Shown: positions 42,255-54,545 of the stretch, piece by piece
How positions within the stretch are numbered: the stretch's first letter is position 1
Layout: every line of letters begins with the position of its first letter
Source: Dendrocalamus latiflorus
Lineage: Eukaryota > Streptophyta > Magnoliopsida > Poales > Poaceae
DNA: 64,000 nt
Reading direction: 5' to 3'
Assembly (NCBI GenBank): GCA_017311315.1
Contig: CM029617.1
Location: forward strand, 14,117,455 to 14,181,454
Translations under genes and position numbers: made by a program
Notes under the pieces: generated by a model
Seen by the model: only the letters and a program-made list of their open reading frames with translations
Told to the model about the DNA's origin: nothing
The model's database searches: none

Positions 42255-44617
42255 TCAAGTGGATGAGCTACTGGCAGGTGCCGCCCTGATGTCCTTGAGC
42301 ACCCCCACTACCTGCTGCATCGTCGGCCTCTTGTCCAGCGAGTGCGCCGTGCAGAGGTACGCCACCCGCAGGCACTCCACCATCTCCCGCTCCGCCTCCG
42401 GCCCGGCCGCCTCGTCGCGTACCCTCGGGTCCACGATGTCCAGCCCCTTCTGGTCGCGGACTATCCCCCGCGCCCAGCTCACCGACGCCTCGTCCCACCT
42501 GGCCTGGCCGGTCACGAGCTCGAGCACCAACACGCCGAAGCTGTACACGTCCCCCTCGGGCATCGCGTTGCTGGGGTGCCCGAAATCGGATATCCGAGGC
42601 TCTAGGTTGTCGCCGAGGAGGATGTTGCTCGGGACCAGGTGACCGTGCACGACCGCCCGACCCGTCCCCGCCCAACCCTGATGCAGGAACGCAAGCCCTC
42701 GCGCGATCCCTAGAGCGATGCGGTGCCGAATCGGCCAGTCCGATATAGACCGCTTGTCCTCCGCCGCCTCCCAAATGTCGCCGCCGGTGTCGTCCACGTC
42801 GGGCCGCCCTGCGGGCAGCTCGTGCAGCCACCGGTGGAGGTCGCCTTTCTCCATGTACTCGTACAGTAGGAGCTTCTCCTTCCCTGCAATAAATGAGGAG
42901 GAATTCGATTTTCAAAACATGCAGGAGGCCCAAGCAGAGACTTTCTTACGTATGGTATTTTCGCTGCAATTTCATTTGTGCACCTAACCTACCTGCACCA
43001 ACTACAGGAGGCAGAAAAGCGCCCAGGTCAAGATTGCCGTCTGTGCATCACTGCATGGCTCAGATGTGTCAAGTCTATTCCACGCTTTTTGCTAAGGATT
43101 TCTACATTGGCACTAGCGATTCAGCCAACACAAGTTTTGCGATCAAATTGCAAATTTGTAAAAGATGATTATATCTTGAGAGAACAGTTTGATACTTGAG
43201 ATAATGATCGGATAGGAGCACATTGCTTGAGCAGTATTGGCAGTAAAATATCAAGAAACGATACAAATATTTTTTTTCTGAAAAATCGCAAAACAAACTT
43301 CCGTTCACCTGCAATGCAGTATCCAAGGAGCGGCAAAATATTGGGGTGCCGCAGCCGCGCGAGCTCCCGGAACGCGGCGGCCGCTGCCGCCGGGTTGTCG
43401 TCCTCCCCGACCCCGGTCATGGCGTCCTCCACGATGCGCACGACGACGTGCAGGTCTCCGGGGAGCACGGCGCGGTACGCGGCGCCGCTGCGACCGCCGC
43501 GCTCCGCTAGCTGAGACTCGCGCCCGAACCCGGACGTGGCCGCAGCGAGGTCGGCCAGCGTCAGCTCCACGAGCGGTCGCTCGAACAGCACCACCGGCAA
43601 CGCCGAAGCCCCCTTCGCCGCCGCCACTACCACCTCCTCTTCGTCCTCCTCTCCCCACTGCACCTTCTTCTCCTCCGCCTCCTTGTCACCATTCTTCCTG
43701 CACCTCAGCACCCCGCACGCCAGGCACCCGACCAAGCAGAGCAGCATGGCCACGGACACCACCCCGCACACCACTGCCACCGCGACCACTCTCAAATGTT
43801 TCCTCCTCTTCGTCGTAGTCCCCGTTTCCGTCCTCCCAGAATCCTTCTTTCTACTTCTTCCCCGCGGCGGCAGCGGCGGCGGTGCAGGATGGCGCCGCCG
43901 CGCTGTCGAGTTCTCCGAGAACACCAGCGACGCATTGCCGGCGTGGACAAACGCCGAGCGCCCGAACTTCTTGACGGCGCCGGCATCCACAACGCCACTG
44001 AAGTTGTTGTACGAGACGTTCAAGAAACGGACCCCACCGAGCGGCGGCAGGTCACCGGGGATCATCCCCTGCATCGCGTTCCCAGATAGGTCGAGTCGGC
44101 TCACCCGCGTCAGCCGCCTCAACCCCTGTGGCACCGCCCAGATCCTGTTCGCCGACAAATCGAGCGTGTCGAGCCCCGCGAGCCCATCCACGCCCGTGAC
44201 GCCGGTGAACCGGTTGCCGGACACGTTGAGGGACTTGAGCCGCGGGTTCGGCTCGACCCGGAGGGCGCCGCCTAGCTGGTTACCGGAGATGTCCACCGCT
44301 CGGAGCGACGGTGCGCGCCAGAAGTCCCCCGGGATGGCGCCCTGGAGCGCGTTGCCGGAGAGGTCGAGCGCCACGAGTGCGGACAGGTTAGCGAGCGCCG
44401 CCCACGACACGGCGCCCGTGAGGTTCCACGACGGGAGGCGCAGCTCCCGGACCAGCCGGCATGCCGGCACGCTCGGGGGCTGGAAGTTGCGCACGTACCG
44501 GAACGCGGCTGCGACGATGGTGGCGTCGCCGCCGCCGCCGGCGCAAGAAGAGGAGACCGAGGGGGGAACCGAGGCGGAAAGAACCAGTAGTAGGAACAGC
44601 AGATGGCGGAGTGGCAT
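42255..44617 (-). CDS. LRR receptor-like pseudokinase, two exons
   Basis: Exon 1 is 44617-43309 and exon 2 is 42883-42255; the 425-bp intron starts GTGAAC and ends ATTGCAG and keeps phase, giving 645 residues. The start is the ATG at 44615-44617, followed by a signal peptide (MPLRHLLFLLLVLSASVPPS). About six leucine-rich repeats follow (residues ~75-235; ALVALDLSGNALQGAIPGDF, VRFLNVSYNNFSGVV), a basic juxtamembrane region, one transmembrane helix near 290-320 (VVCGVVSVAMLLCLVGCLAC) and a kinase-like domain. The kinase is atypical: the ATP-binding Lys position reads VVVRIV, the catalytic HRD reads VVHGH (~516-518), while ISDFG (~538) is kept. So it likely signals without phosphotransfer at the plasma membrane. 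It resembles At2g24230-type LRR receptor kinases. The only intact host gene here. Confidence 0.92.
42884..43308 (-). other. Intron of the LRR pseudokinase gene
   Basis: 425 bp, GTGAAC...ATTGCAG on the minus strand, phase 1. It interrupts the kinase domain after GYCIA, a position conserved in many LRR receptor kinases of this type. Confidence 0.85.
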
Positions 44618-45081
44618 TGGAGATGAGGTGTTGAGCACGTGAACTGTACGTACGTGCGTGCGCACTGCGCAGGGGAGTTAAGGAGGGGATTCGAACGGAG
44701 GTGGCATTGAAGAATGGAATAGTGCAACGGGGAGGGAGGAAGAAGGGTTGGTGGTGCGTGAGGTGTGAGAGAATTATTGGTTTCTCATTGGGGGGCGAGT
44801 AGAGTAGCAGTCAACTGGATTATGGTACTCTGGTCAGTTCTTTATGGGTTTGCCTTCCTGGTTTCCAGAACTGTTAGTTGAATGTTCTTGAGAAATTAAC
44901 GGGGAGTGAATACTGAATTTTTGACAATGTTTACGGCTCCCCTGCTTCAATCTCAGATGCGCGGATCAATGGGATCGGTGGACGCTGGACGCTGAGACAT
45001 CTTGTCTGTCCTTTTGGACTTAAGCAGATTTTTCAAAAAGTTTCTCAAGCTAAAAATCATAGGCACTATCTACACTACGTC
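44618..45081. promoter_or_regulatory. 5' flank of the LRR pseudokinase gene
   Basis: Region upstream of the ATG on the minus strand. No strong TATA box was found within 150 bp. CT-rich stretches near 44720-44760 are typical of a plant leader. No other gene is visible. Confidence 0.4.
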
Positions 45082-45089
45082 TCTACCAA

Positions 45090-45310
45090 CAGTGGCGGAG
45101 GACCCGATAGGGCAAGCTGTGACATGGGCTAGACCTTGAATTTCGCGGCGGCGACGGAACTGGGGGAGCGACGGGCGCGGCGGCCGGCGGGCGTAGCCGG
45201 CGGCGGGCGGGCGGGACTCGAGAGGCGGGCGGGCGGGACTCGGGAGGCGGGCCGCCGGCGGGCGGCAGGCGATCCGCCCTACCTCATTTTTTTCTCATCC
45301 TCCGCCACTG
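45090..45310. mobile_element. hAT-type MITE, 221 bp
   Basis: The left end CAGTGGCGGAGGA and right end TCCTCCGCCACTG are perfect 13-bp inverted repeats, flanked by the exact 8-bp duplication TCTACCAA (45082-45089 and 45311-45318). CAGNGGCGGA ends are common in grass hAT MITEs. The interior is very GC-rich (GGCGGGCGGGC) and encodes nothing convincing. Confidence 0.92.
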
Positions 45311-45465
45311 TCTACCAACCGCTACTATCTCAAAAATCCAACCACTACTGTCTCAAAAATCGTAGGTAAAATATATTAACTATAGCTAAAAAAGCATTAG
45401 TGCATAAAAGACCAATGTGGTACCCCGTTCCTAGCAGCATACTCGTCCGCTGCTAGGAAATGTTA

Positions 45466-45702
45466 CGGGCATGTTCTTTTTTGCTGAAGCTTATGACTTT
45501 TAGCTGCGACTTGTGGCTTTTAGGCTGTTCGTGTGAGAGATTATAGAGTAACAGAAACTCGTGTGCGGTTTTTGTCGATATAAATAAAGTCGGTACAGTG
45601 TGTATTACAATTAACTAGTAGACTATATCTTGAAAAGATACTCCGTTTAAAAGTTAGTTACTATAGAAAAGTCAAAAAGCAACTTTTAGAAGTTGAAAAG
45701 AT
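45466..45702. repeat. Dispersed repeat family R, copy 2
   Basis: GGGCATGTTCTTTTTTGC at the left and AAAAGATGAGGCC at the right suggest weak inverted ends. Inner blocks TTATGACTTTTAG, GTGTGAGAGATTATAG, ACTCCGTTTAAAAGTTAGTTA follow the same order as copies 1 and 3. Confidence 0.6.
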
Positions 45703-46444
45703 GAGGCCAATCCTTTGTTTCAGTTGCTGTGTCCTTATATTCTCCATTAAGAAAGTGTCCTGGGAAAGGAACAATGAATGAATCTTCAGAGTTCCCAAAA
45801 AAGACAATGTTTACTTGTACAGCACTTCATAATGGGAAAGGAACAAATTGCACCTCATCTGTTTTTGTGATCTAGACAACAATTTAGCGTCGATCTTCGA
45901 ATTTTTGTAAACCCGTTTTGCTAATTGTCAGGGGCCCTATATATTTCTTAAACGCATGTAAAATTTTTTGACCATTAAATTGCTTGGAGATGGATGTGCT
46001 TCGGTCGTGGGACGTTGATCTGATGGACGGAATTTTCATATGTACGATCATTTCTACTAAACCTTATGAGTGGTGTATTATATAGGCCTACTTGGAGCAT
46101 GCGTGTATCCTACTGCTTGCCTTTATTATTTGATAGGATTAACAAACCGCATAGAAATTTATTGATGCATTCTGAACTTTTTATTTGGATTTTACAAGCA
46201 TCACTATCCAATACCATGTTTATCATAGAAACTATCACTATCCAAACAACATGTTTATGATAGAAATTCTAATGTACGATTTCAACAGATTAACCCTCAT
46301 ATATCAATAATCTTACAGAAGGAAATTTGCAAATACTACTACACTAACCTCATCATTTGGATCAAGATGGCTTATATGGGGAGAAAACAGGGTATTAGGA
46401 CTTTATTCGGAGCAGCCCAAAATAAAAAGCATGCTTCACACTTA

Positions 46445-47028
46445 GGCCCTGTTTGGCACAGCTTCATCAACAGCTTCATGAGCTGTTGTGAGCTGTTTTT
46501 TGCCAAACACCTTTTTTGCAAACAGCTTCATGGATGAAGCTCCTTAAATCATGCTCTCACAAGGGAATGGGGTGGGGTGAAGCTGAAAATAGTGGCTTTT
46601 CACAGCTCTCTCCCTCAGACTCGCAGTTCTAGGAACCCACTGCCCTTGTAGTTGACAGAAATTACAGCACTTTGCCACTGGGTCCCCACGCCTGTTTCCT
46701 CTCCTCCCGTTCGCACTTCTCTACCGTTCGCACTTCTCTAATGATTTTAATTTTTTAATTTTAATTTTTTAATTCATACTCATTCAAATATATTATTTTT
46801 TAATTCATATGACCATATACAAACATACAACTCCAAATGTTAGAACAAGTCAGGTAGACAGGGGCATCTTGGACAATTGCCCTCTTTCAGCCATGCATGA
46901 AGCTGTTGGTGAAGCTGTTTTGCCAAACAGTTTTCCAAAACAGTTTTAGCTTCACCGGTGAAGCTGCTCGTGAAGCTGAAACAAAAAAACAGCTTTACTA
47001 GTGAAGCTGAGCTGTGCCAAATGGGACC
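46445..47028. mobile_element. PIF/Harbinger (Tourist-like) MITE, 584 bp
   Basis: The left end GGCCCTGTTTGGCACAGCT and inverted right end AGCTGTGCCAAATGGGACC are flanked by TTA (46442-46444 and 47029-47031). Subterminal sequence is rich in AGCTTCATGAGCTG/CAGCTTCACCGGTGAAGCTG motifs, which also pair. No ORF. Confidence 0.88.
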
Positions 47029-47601
47029 TTAATGAAGCCCAGCCAAGAATACGTTATTTGAGTGGATTTGTAGAATTTTATAGTACATAAAGCTACAGAC
47101 CACAAGTCAGTAGGCACTAGACAGTAATGATTTCTCGTCTTCGTTTCCCCATCTGCTTCGATCCAAAGTAAGTAATGATATTTCTCTTTTCATTAACGGC
47201 TATGTTTTTGCCACCGATGACAATGACTGCATCATCCCATGGCATGAGTTACTCAACAGGACGTGCTTTAGTCGGTGATTAAAGCTGTTTGAATGTGAAG
47301 GAGTACTATTGGACACACTACTTTGTTTTGCAGGTTGCCAAGATTTGTGAATAGTATACCTCAAACATAAATCGTCAATATGCATGGTGCATATTCGATA
47401 CAGTTTTACAGGTGATGTGATGAATACCAGCGAAATTGCACATATAGTCGAAAACAATACCAGCCAATATTTCAAAATGAACTTGAGTGGCGTGAAATTT
47501 ATGTTATGTTGCAAGCGAAATGTACATAGCATGGTTGCAAAAACCTTACCTGAATCGAGTGTCTAGCCAACTGGGATCTGGAAATTATAATAGGATGGAT
47601 C

Positions 47602-47812
47602 CTTTTGGGCTGTGATTTATAACTTTTGAATATTGGCTATTCGCGAGAGAGAATACAAAGAGAGACACAGTCGTATACAATTTTAACCGGTATAGTATGT
47701 ACTATAATTGACTAGTATATTTTATATTTAAAAATATACCATTTAAAAGCTAATAACTAAAACAAAAATAAAAAATCATAAGTCACATACCCCATTCAAA
47801 GATGCCTTTATG
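47602..47812. repeat. Dispersed repeat family R, copy 3
   Basis: TTTTGGGCTGTGATTTATAA, GCGAGAGAGAATACAAAGAG, ATACCATTTAAAAGCTAATAA, AATCATAAGTCACATACCCC follow the order of copies 1 and 2. More diverged. Confidence 0.55.
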
Positions 47813-47924
47813 TGGCTAGGATATCGTCTTTTCAGACGCCCACTGAACCCACTCATTGGTTTTCACCTGGTTTGAATGGCATGCTGAATTATTGTTACTT
47901 GGCTCTGCCGCTAAGCATCTATCA

Positions 47925-48630
47925 TTAGGCCTCCTCAAACTCGTTTCTTATAGTACGTGTTCTTTCATTCTGGTGATTTTTCTTTTTTAAAAAAATCCAG
48001 GTTTGATCGATTCTAGAGAGACAGAGCAAGCATCCAAACGTCTGCAGGCCTTGATGAGCAATGGGCCGTTTTGTAGCTGGGCTTGGGCATCCGTGCAAGT
48101 TGCAACTTCGCAAGTCGCAAGTCGCAACCATGCCCGATCGGCGGCCGCTATCTGCACCCAAGGGTAGGCCGCGTGCAAGGCCCCTTGCCCGTGCCGAAAA
48201 CTTTGCTCCTCCTAAACCAGAGTCTGGGGCTCTGTGCTGCCGGCGGTATTGGCCGGTAGGAAGCGAGTTCCCAGCCACGACAGCAAGGCCTGCGGGGGTC
48301 ACACCGCATGCGCCCACGCGAGAGAGAGCTGCCGGCTCCGCCTCAACGATCGGCAATTTGCTGGGCCGCGAGGGAGAGGTTGCACCTGCGCCAGCGGGCG
48401 CTCAGCAATTCCGCATATGCCGACGTGCGAATAGGAAAAGTTTTCCGGCGCTCGTCGGTTTCCACTTTTGCCCCGCCACTCACCAACTGTTCTCGTCGGC
48501 AGCGCGATGCCTACCGCCGACTAGACGGCGCGGCGTTGCTCCCTGTCCTTGGGCCTGATGAACTTGAAGCCGTTCTCCATCACATACAGCTCGAGCTTAC
48601 AGGCTCCATAATCCGGATAGTGTAGGACCA
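47925..48630. other. GC-rich segment with open frames, unidentified
   Basis: An island of high GC between AT-rich flanks. Open frames of 143 codons (minus, 48356-47925) and 165 codons (plus, 48061-48558) overlap and neither has a recognisable domain. Could be a captured gene fragment or an old promoter/exon; nothing firm can be said. Confidence 0.3.
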
Positions 48631-48708
48631 ATTGGCAAATGAGGGAGGCAAATAGTACCTCACAAAATTTTCGCTCATGCATTCTCAAACTCTCCACTCT
48701 GATAGTTA

Positions 48709-48951
48709 GAGCAAGTATTATAAGAGGCTGTAAGCTGGCTGTATGCTGAGGTGGAGGAGAGAGAGGAGGAGAGAGAAGAGAGGTGGGCTATAAGCTTACA
48801 GCCAGCTGAAGCACAAGAACCAAGAAACTTTGTGAGAGGAAGGGGTAGATCATACAGCCTTCAGCTGGCTGTAACTACTATATGAGTAGGCTGATAAGTG
48901 GGCTGTAAGTATCCATACAGCCAGCTGAAGGCTGTATTATTAGCCTTGCTC
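48709..48951. mobile_element. Tourist-like MITE, 243 bp
   Basis: Ends GAGCAAGTATTATAAGAGGC and, inverted, GAGCAAGGCTAATAATACAG, with TTA on both sides (48706-48708 and 48952-48954). Interior arms GCTGTAAGCTGGCTGTATG pair with CATACAGCCAGCTGAAG, so the whole element folds back. Confidence 0.87.
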
Positions 48952-49131
48952 TTAGTGAGCTATGAAAATCAGAGTTGAAAACCTACACCAAAGCAACAAC
49001 CTCAAAAAACAAGTAGAGGAAATCTTTAGCACCAGAGTGGTAATTGAGGCGCAGTCCGATTGGCGGCTACACGGCGGTCGAACCAGAGGCAAGATAGCGG
49101 TCTGATCGGTGTGCGGTACGACCAAACCAAG

Positions 49132-49500
49132 TGTTAGCGATATGTCCTGGAGGCGATCTTAGAGATGATTGTATCACTTTTATATTTATAAACTTTTGAA
49201 TAATATTTTATTTTGTCCGTTGAATAAGTATATTTTGTATTGATCAACAAGTAGGTGACTTATTGATGGAACTCTTTATTTTCGTTTTAATGTTATTCAA
49301 AATTATCCCTGATCTTATATCATTATGTGGGGACAATTATGATTTATAGATCAACATGTTTATTGATTGATGATCCTATTTCACGGATCATGGATATGAG
49401 GATATGTTAGAGAATATGATGTTAGATTGACTTACCATGAGACTATTCATGAAGCAATATATATATCAAGCAAGAATATATTGAAGTAAACTAGGAGTAG
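49132..49500 (+). repeat. Copia LTR fragment (Angela-like start)
   Basis: Starts TGTTAGCGATATGTCCTGGA followed by GGCGATCTTAGAG, which resembles the TGTTRGARATATGCCCTAGA start of Angela/SIRE-type Copia LTRs in grasses. AT-rich afterwards; right end not found and no partner LTR visible. Nothing else is recognised up to 49780. Confidence 0.4.
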
Positions 49501-49783
49501 TGACCAATTCTTAAATTGGAGCAAACTACCAATTAAACTAGATCTAAACCTAGCTATCATATCTCTTTATTATAAGGCATATAATTAAAAGCAAATACTA
49601 ACATCTAATTATCAAGAATAAATAGACCTATAAGCTAGATCTACAAGCAGTATACTTTCACCAAACTCCCCAAAGCTGGCCACCTCCTTCAATGTAGCGC
49701 AATGAAGACATATATCTTGAGACCCCACTAGCTAGGCATTTAACAATGTGGCATATCCCAAACACGTCCAACCACGAATAATC

Positions 49784-49951
49784 TGTGATACATAATTATC
49801 ACAGATGATTCTTATTAATAATCGTCTGTGATAACTACTTATCACAAATAGTTCATCTTAATAATCGTCTATGAATACACATCACAAACGGTTCTAAAGT
49901 AGAATTGTCTATGATAAATACTACAGATGGTTCTAAGTTGATTCTCATAGA
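49784..49951. repeat. Decayed CACTA subterminal repeats
   Basis: Several degenerate copies of the motif seen in the CACTA element at 33.2-40.7 kb: ATCACAGATGATTCTTATTA, AATCGTCTGTGATAAC, CATCACAAACGGTTCT, GATTCTCATAGAC. No CACTA terminus or TAG duplication is found, so this is a remnant of a relative. Confidence 0.65.
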
Positions 49952-50208
49952 CATAAATGCAAATTCAATAATGCCTCAGGAGTAAATATTATTACTTAGC
50001 TGTTTTTACTGGTTACTAATACTATCATGTCGTTATACTGAGACCATTTACATATATAGAAGACAGTAAATACAAATTCAACTTATAGAGAAACCGTCCC
50101 GTTTATTTGTCAGGGGAATCTATAAGCCATAAGCCAAAATGAACTTAGCCTAATAAATATCCAAAGGATTCTAGACATGGCAAATTTGAATGTGAGAGAG
50201 CATCAAAG

Positions 50209-50590
50209 GTGTGGAAAACGCTATGCTTGAACAAGGAAATACACGAGGCACTTAAGGTAACCACTTCAGGAGCAAAAGTCATGGAATATATATTTCATGT
50301 GCCTAAGAAGAAATCCCCTGTTCTAGGCCAACTAGACTTCCATGATATGGTGGCCATAGCAAGTTGGTACATATGGTGGGAAAGGAACAAGGTCCTGAGA
50401 GAACACCTGGGTAATCCATCGCAAACAGCCCAGGCAATATGTGCGTTCATTACATCCTTCATAGTAGCTAACAATAGTAGTTCATACAGTTCAAGGGAGC
50501 AAGTAGTGAATCAATGGACAAGACCAGCTGAAGGCTTTGCAAAACTGAATACTAATGGAGCATTTTACGAAGATTGGGTGGGGCCGCAGG
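50209..50590 (+). pseudogene. Non-LTR retrotransposon (LINE) C-terminal fragment
   Basis: The plus-strand frame contains FHDMVAIASWYIWWERNKVL, the zf-RVT-type region after a LINE reverse transcriptase, then WTRPAEGFAKLNTNGAFYED, the start of the RNase H domain that follows it in plant L1-type elements. The similarity stops near 50590; the open frame then runs through unrelated Pro/Ser-rich sequence to 50793. RT and endonuclease are absent. A 5'- and 3'-truncated relic. Confidence 0.6.
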
Positions 50591-50599
50591 GGCCTTCCT

Positions 50600-51435
50600 C
50601 AGGACCCCCACCCAGTTGCCACCCCTACGCCTCAAGCCTTCCTCCATTTGCTTCCACCTTCGCTGCCCCCATTGCTTATGCAACTATTACTCACCCACCA
50701 CTACCTAAAAACCTAACTCAATTGGATCGTCCTTATCACCGGCCAGCTGCCCCCTCGCCATGCCGTCATCGAGCTAACCAGCCGGCCACCTAGGATCTAT
50801 GGTTTTTGGGACATTCTGTGAAGGAATAAATCTATTTAACCCCTTTTGAACTCTTCCAATAGTTTACAAATCAACCCTGACTTATAAAAACTAGATATAC
50901 TATCCCCCTCAACTGTCAATACCGATTAAAATTATCCATTTATTGAAAACCACCCTAGTTTTGCTAACCTAGCATCTACATGTACATCCATGTACTCTCT
51001 CTTCCCTCAGTTGTATGTCCACACCACATTCTCCTCCTTCCTTCACCTATTTCTTCCTCCTCCTCCTCCTCCTCTATGTCTCTCATCTAGACATCTCCGC
51101 ACCTTCTCCTCCCCCAGCACCCCATTTCCACCCTAGCTTTCCTACTAGCTGTAGCCCCCGTCAAAGCCGCCCCTGTTCCTATTCCACCTCATGTCACTCC
51201 CCTCTCACATCATCATCGCGGCCACACTCCTCTCTACTCCACTCCCCTCACCATGACCACCCCTTCACCGCTTCCATGACCTTGTGGCACCTCACCTGTG
51301 GAGCCTCACCAAAGCAGGTTGCGTGGCAGGCGGTGCGGGTGCGAGCACAAGCAGCACGAGGTTAACTCTTCAAGGTCCTATATAGTATTAAACAATCTCC
51401 TACAGCATGGTATGACCGACTTCGAGATTTTCTAC
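50600..51435. other. Unassigned sequence before the long LTR
   Basis: No gene recognised. CT-rich stretches (51020-51120) give a Pro/Ser frame with no domain. Confidence 0.35.
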
Positions 51436-54305
51436 TGTAACATCCTAAATTTTAAGTATTCAAAAATATGGAAGTTTTAAAACTTTCCTTGCATTTTGTT
51501 GGTGTTCAAAAACTCTTTTTGAATATTTTGAGTTTTGGTCGCATGCAAATTAGTATATGGAGAAACAATATCCAAATAAAAAAAATGAGGGTGTTAATAA
51601 AAGAAATCAAAAACCCAAGGACCTACACACAAAATAAAATTTAAGTTTTACATAATGGAAATAAAAAACTTGAAATTCAATTTACTTAAATAAAAGAGAA
51701 ACAATGGCCAAATGAGTATTAAAAACTCACATCTAAATAGTAAAAGTTTAAATTTAAATTTTAAATGTCATGCAAAAATTGAAATCAATAATCATAAATG
51801 GGAAATACAAATTTAAATTAAAATCCAAAATTTTAAAACCTTGCTTGAACCCATTCCCCCTTTTCTTCTCCTTTTTCCAATTTTCCCTTTCACGTCCATG
51901 TGGACCTGCTTCCTCACCTCTCTCTTCCCCTCCCCTGAGCTGACTCTTCTCCCTCCTCCCGTATCCCCTGCTCTGCTCACAACCTGCTCCCGTCGCCCTT
52001 CGCGCGTCAGCACAGCATCTCCGTTGCATCGCCAACTCCTCCCCTGCAGCCGCAGCGTGTGCCCATGCCCTGTCGTCGGGTCACCGTCGCCTGCACGGCC
52101 GTGCCGACACCCACGCCGAGCAGTGCCCAAGGCAACTGCCGCCATGCTCCATTAGAAGCTCCCACGTCGCCCTGCCGGCTCGCCCCCTTTAAGTATGCGC
52201 GTCCCCTCACAAACGCCTCACCGCACCTCTGTCTCCCTCCCGTTGCAAGGAATTGCCCTCCCATGCCATGTAGAGTGCCGGCCGCCCCCTTCTTCTTCTT
52301 CGCCTCCGGCTATGGGGAAACCGATTGATTGGGACCGTCCCCGGCCAATTCCACTGCCATGAAGCCTCCCTGTGGCGCCACAAACCCACCCCCACTGCCA
52401 ATTGGATCGGTGGACCGCCCCAGCTCGCCGGCGCCTGAGGCCATTCCGCGCCGCCGTGGACCCTTGTAGCCGACCTGCCCTGGGACCTTCCCTGCCTCTG
52501 CAGATCACCTCGGTGAGTCCCCCACAACCATCTCCACCTCCTGCTCCCTCAATCCCCTCCTCCTCCTCCCCGGTCGCCGCCGTGCCATTTGATCCCGCCA
52601 CCGGTCACCCGCCCTTCACTGACGCCACCAGGGCCCAAGCGTGACCTCCCGTGACATCCTAGCACCCCCAGCAACCCATTTCACTGGCCCCCTCCTCCAC
52701 TCCGGTCATGCCCTGCCGTCGACACCGTCGGTCGTGCGCCGCCCGAATCTCCCCTGTTTTTCCTCGGCTTGGCCCCCAGCAAACCTTCACTTCATAGGAC
52801 TAAATCCCACCCCCCGTGTCACAGAGTGGCCGCAGCCCATTTGGTCACCACCGCCGCACGCTAAACCACAGAAGCGGGTTCGAGTCCCCTCCTCCCCCGT
52901 CTCCCACTCTTCTGTTCTATTTTGTTTTTAATACATTTCAATTAGGAAATTAATCAAGGAAAATTTGGGAAAATCAAAAATTATTCATGGAAACTAGTAA
53001 ATTTAATTTGGGCATAAATAAGATTATTTAAGATTTAATATTTGACTAATTATCTTGTATGAATAATTAATGTGCATTTATTATTTATTTTAAATCTAAT
53101 TATAAATGAAAGGCATTAGTAAAGGATGGATTAGGTTAAATGCCCAAATTTAATAAAGATTCCAATTAAAAAGGCATCCAAGTTAGAGTTAAAAGAAATA
53201 AATTGGATATTACATTTAACTATAAAAGCAAGGCTTTAAATTAAAAAGATTACCCTTAATTATAATTAAAATATAAGCTCCAACATTTAGCGTGCCGCCA
53301 TTAAATAAATCTCAGTGGTAGATTTAACCTAATTAACAATATTGAAATATAACCCTGCATAGCAATCTCGGCCTCATATAAATAAGAGCTTAGTCAAGAT
53401 TAAAATTATGCCAAACATCAATTAAAAGTATGAAATGTCAATGTTAGTTGGTTCTCAGAATGCCTCCTGATAAAAGGTCATATTAATGTTCAGTATGGGG
53501 CCTGCCCCAAGTGGGAGCAGCCCATAGGGTGAGATGACAAAAGAGGCTAGGTACATTGAAAAGTTACTGTGATGATCTACTCAACCACGTGACTAAGGAA
53601 TCATGTGGGGGTAACAAGCGGATTGTCTCTTGTGGTGAAAGTGTACAAACTCTGCAGAGTCAAATTTATTCGAATAGCCATGCCCACAGTCAAGGGCGGA
53701 CATGGGAACTTAACCAGATATAGCAGTGGAAAGCCCTGATTTGTGTTGCCCTTGGTGTCGTCCCAGTGATAATGTAAGTGGCTATAACGCTGAAGGTCTA
53801 GCATATGGTGCAGAGACCATGTAACGGTGGATGGAATCTGGATCACTATTATTATTGCATTCTCTTACATATTATGTTTTTGGTCAAAACTGCTAGGTCT
53901 CAGGAAATTTCTATGTATTATATTTTTAAATAATGATAATACTTCTCACAAAATAAAATGTCAGGAAGAATAAATAGAGTCGTAAGAAAAGAAGATGGTT
54001 GTTTGTGGTAAACACATAAAGTTGTTGGTGGATTCATGTCGATCATAAAAAGGAAACGATAGTGTGGATTTTGAGAGAAATAAATTGGTGGAGTCTAATT
54101 GAATAGATAGGCTAGATAGATGATTTGAATGATTTTTGGAGAATTAGGGAGTGCAAAGGTACTTGCTGGATTACGACACTGATAACTAATATAAATTCTT
54201 GGGATATATTGGCGATAATGGGATTAATAGGATTTGATCGATTACTAGATGGATGAATTGAATTTTTGGGAATTTGGAGATATGATAATTGGAGTATAGA
54301 CTTGA

Positions 54306-54430
54306 TCAATGATATTCTTGGTGGATGTATACTAGTGAATCGTAAACTTAATCAATGATATTTTTGGTGGAGGTATACTAGTGAATCGCAAACTTGATCA
54401 ATGATATTCTTGGTGGAGGTATACTAGTGA
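54306..54430 (+). repeat. 58-bp tandem repeat in the LTR, three partial copies
   Basis: Unit: GATCAATGATATTCTTGGTG followed by GAGGTATACTAGTGAATCGC, then AAACTT. The copies differ at a few bases. Confidence 0.8.
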
Positions 54431-54545
54431 ATTAGTTAGAGATAGATAATGGAAGATAAGGTTGATTATTGGAAGAGCAAATAATGGTTTTGGATCAATA
54501 ACAAAAAGGATTGAATTGTTAGAAAGTCCTGATATAAATGATATC

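Noticed and set aside
42268..42933. 221-codon alternative minus-strand frame across pseudokinase exon 2
   Set aside because: The in-phase frame to 42255 carries the kinase motifs and the splice junction; this one is a shifted shadow.
43536..44642. 368-codon plus-strand frame opposite the pseudokinase exon 1
   Set aside because: Shadow of the GC-rich minus-strand LRR exon; no domain of its own.
51015..52931. Several 90-130-codon frames on both strands in CT/GC-rich DNA
   Set aside because: They lie in or next to the long LTR, overlap each other, and show only Pro/Ser/Arg-rich text without domains.
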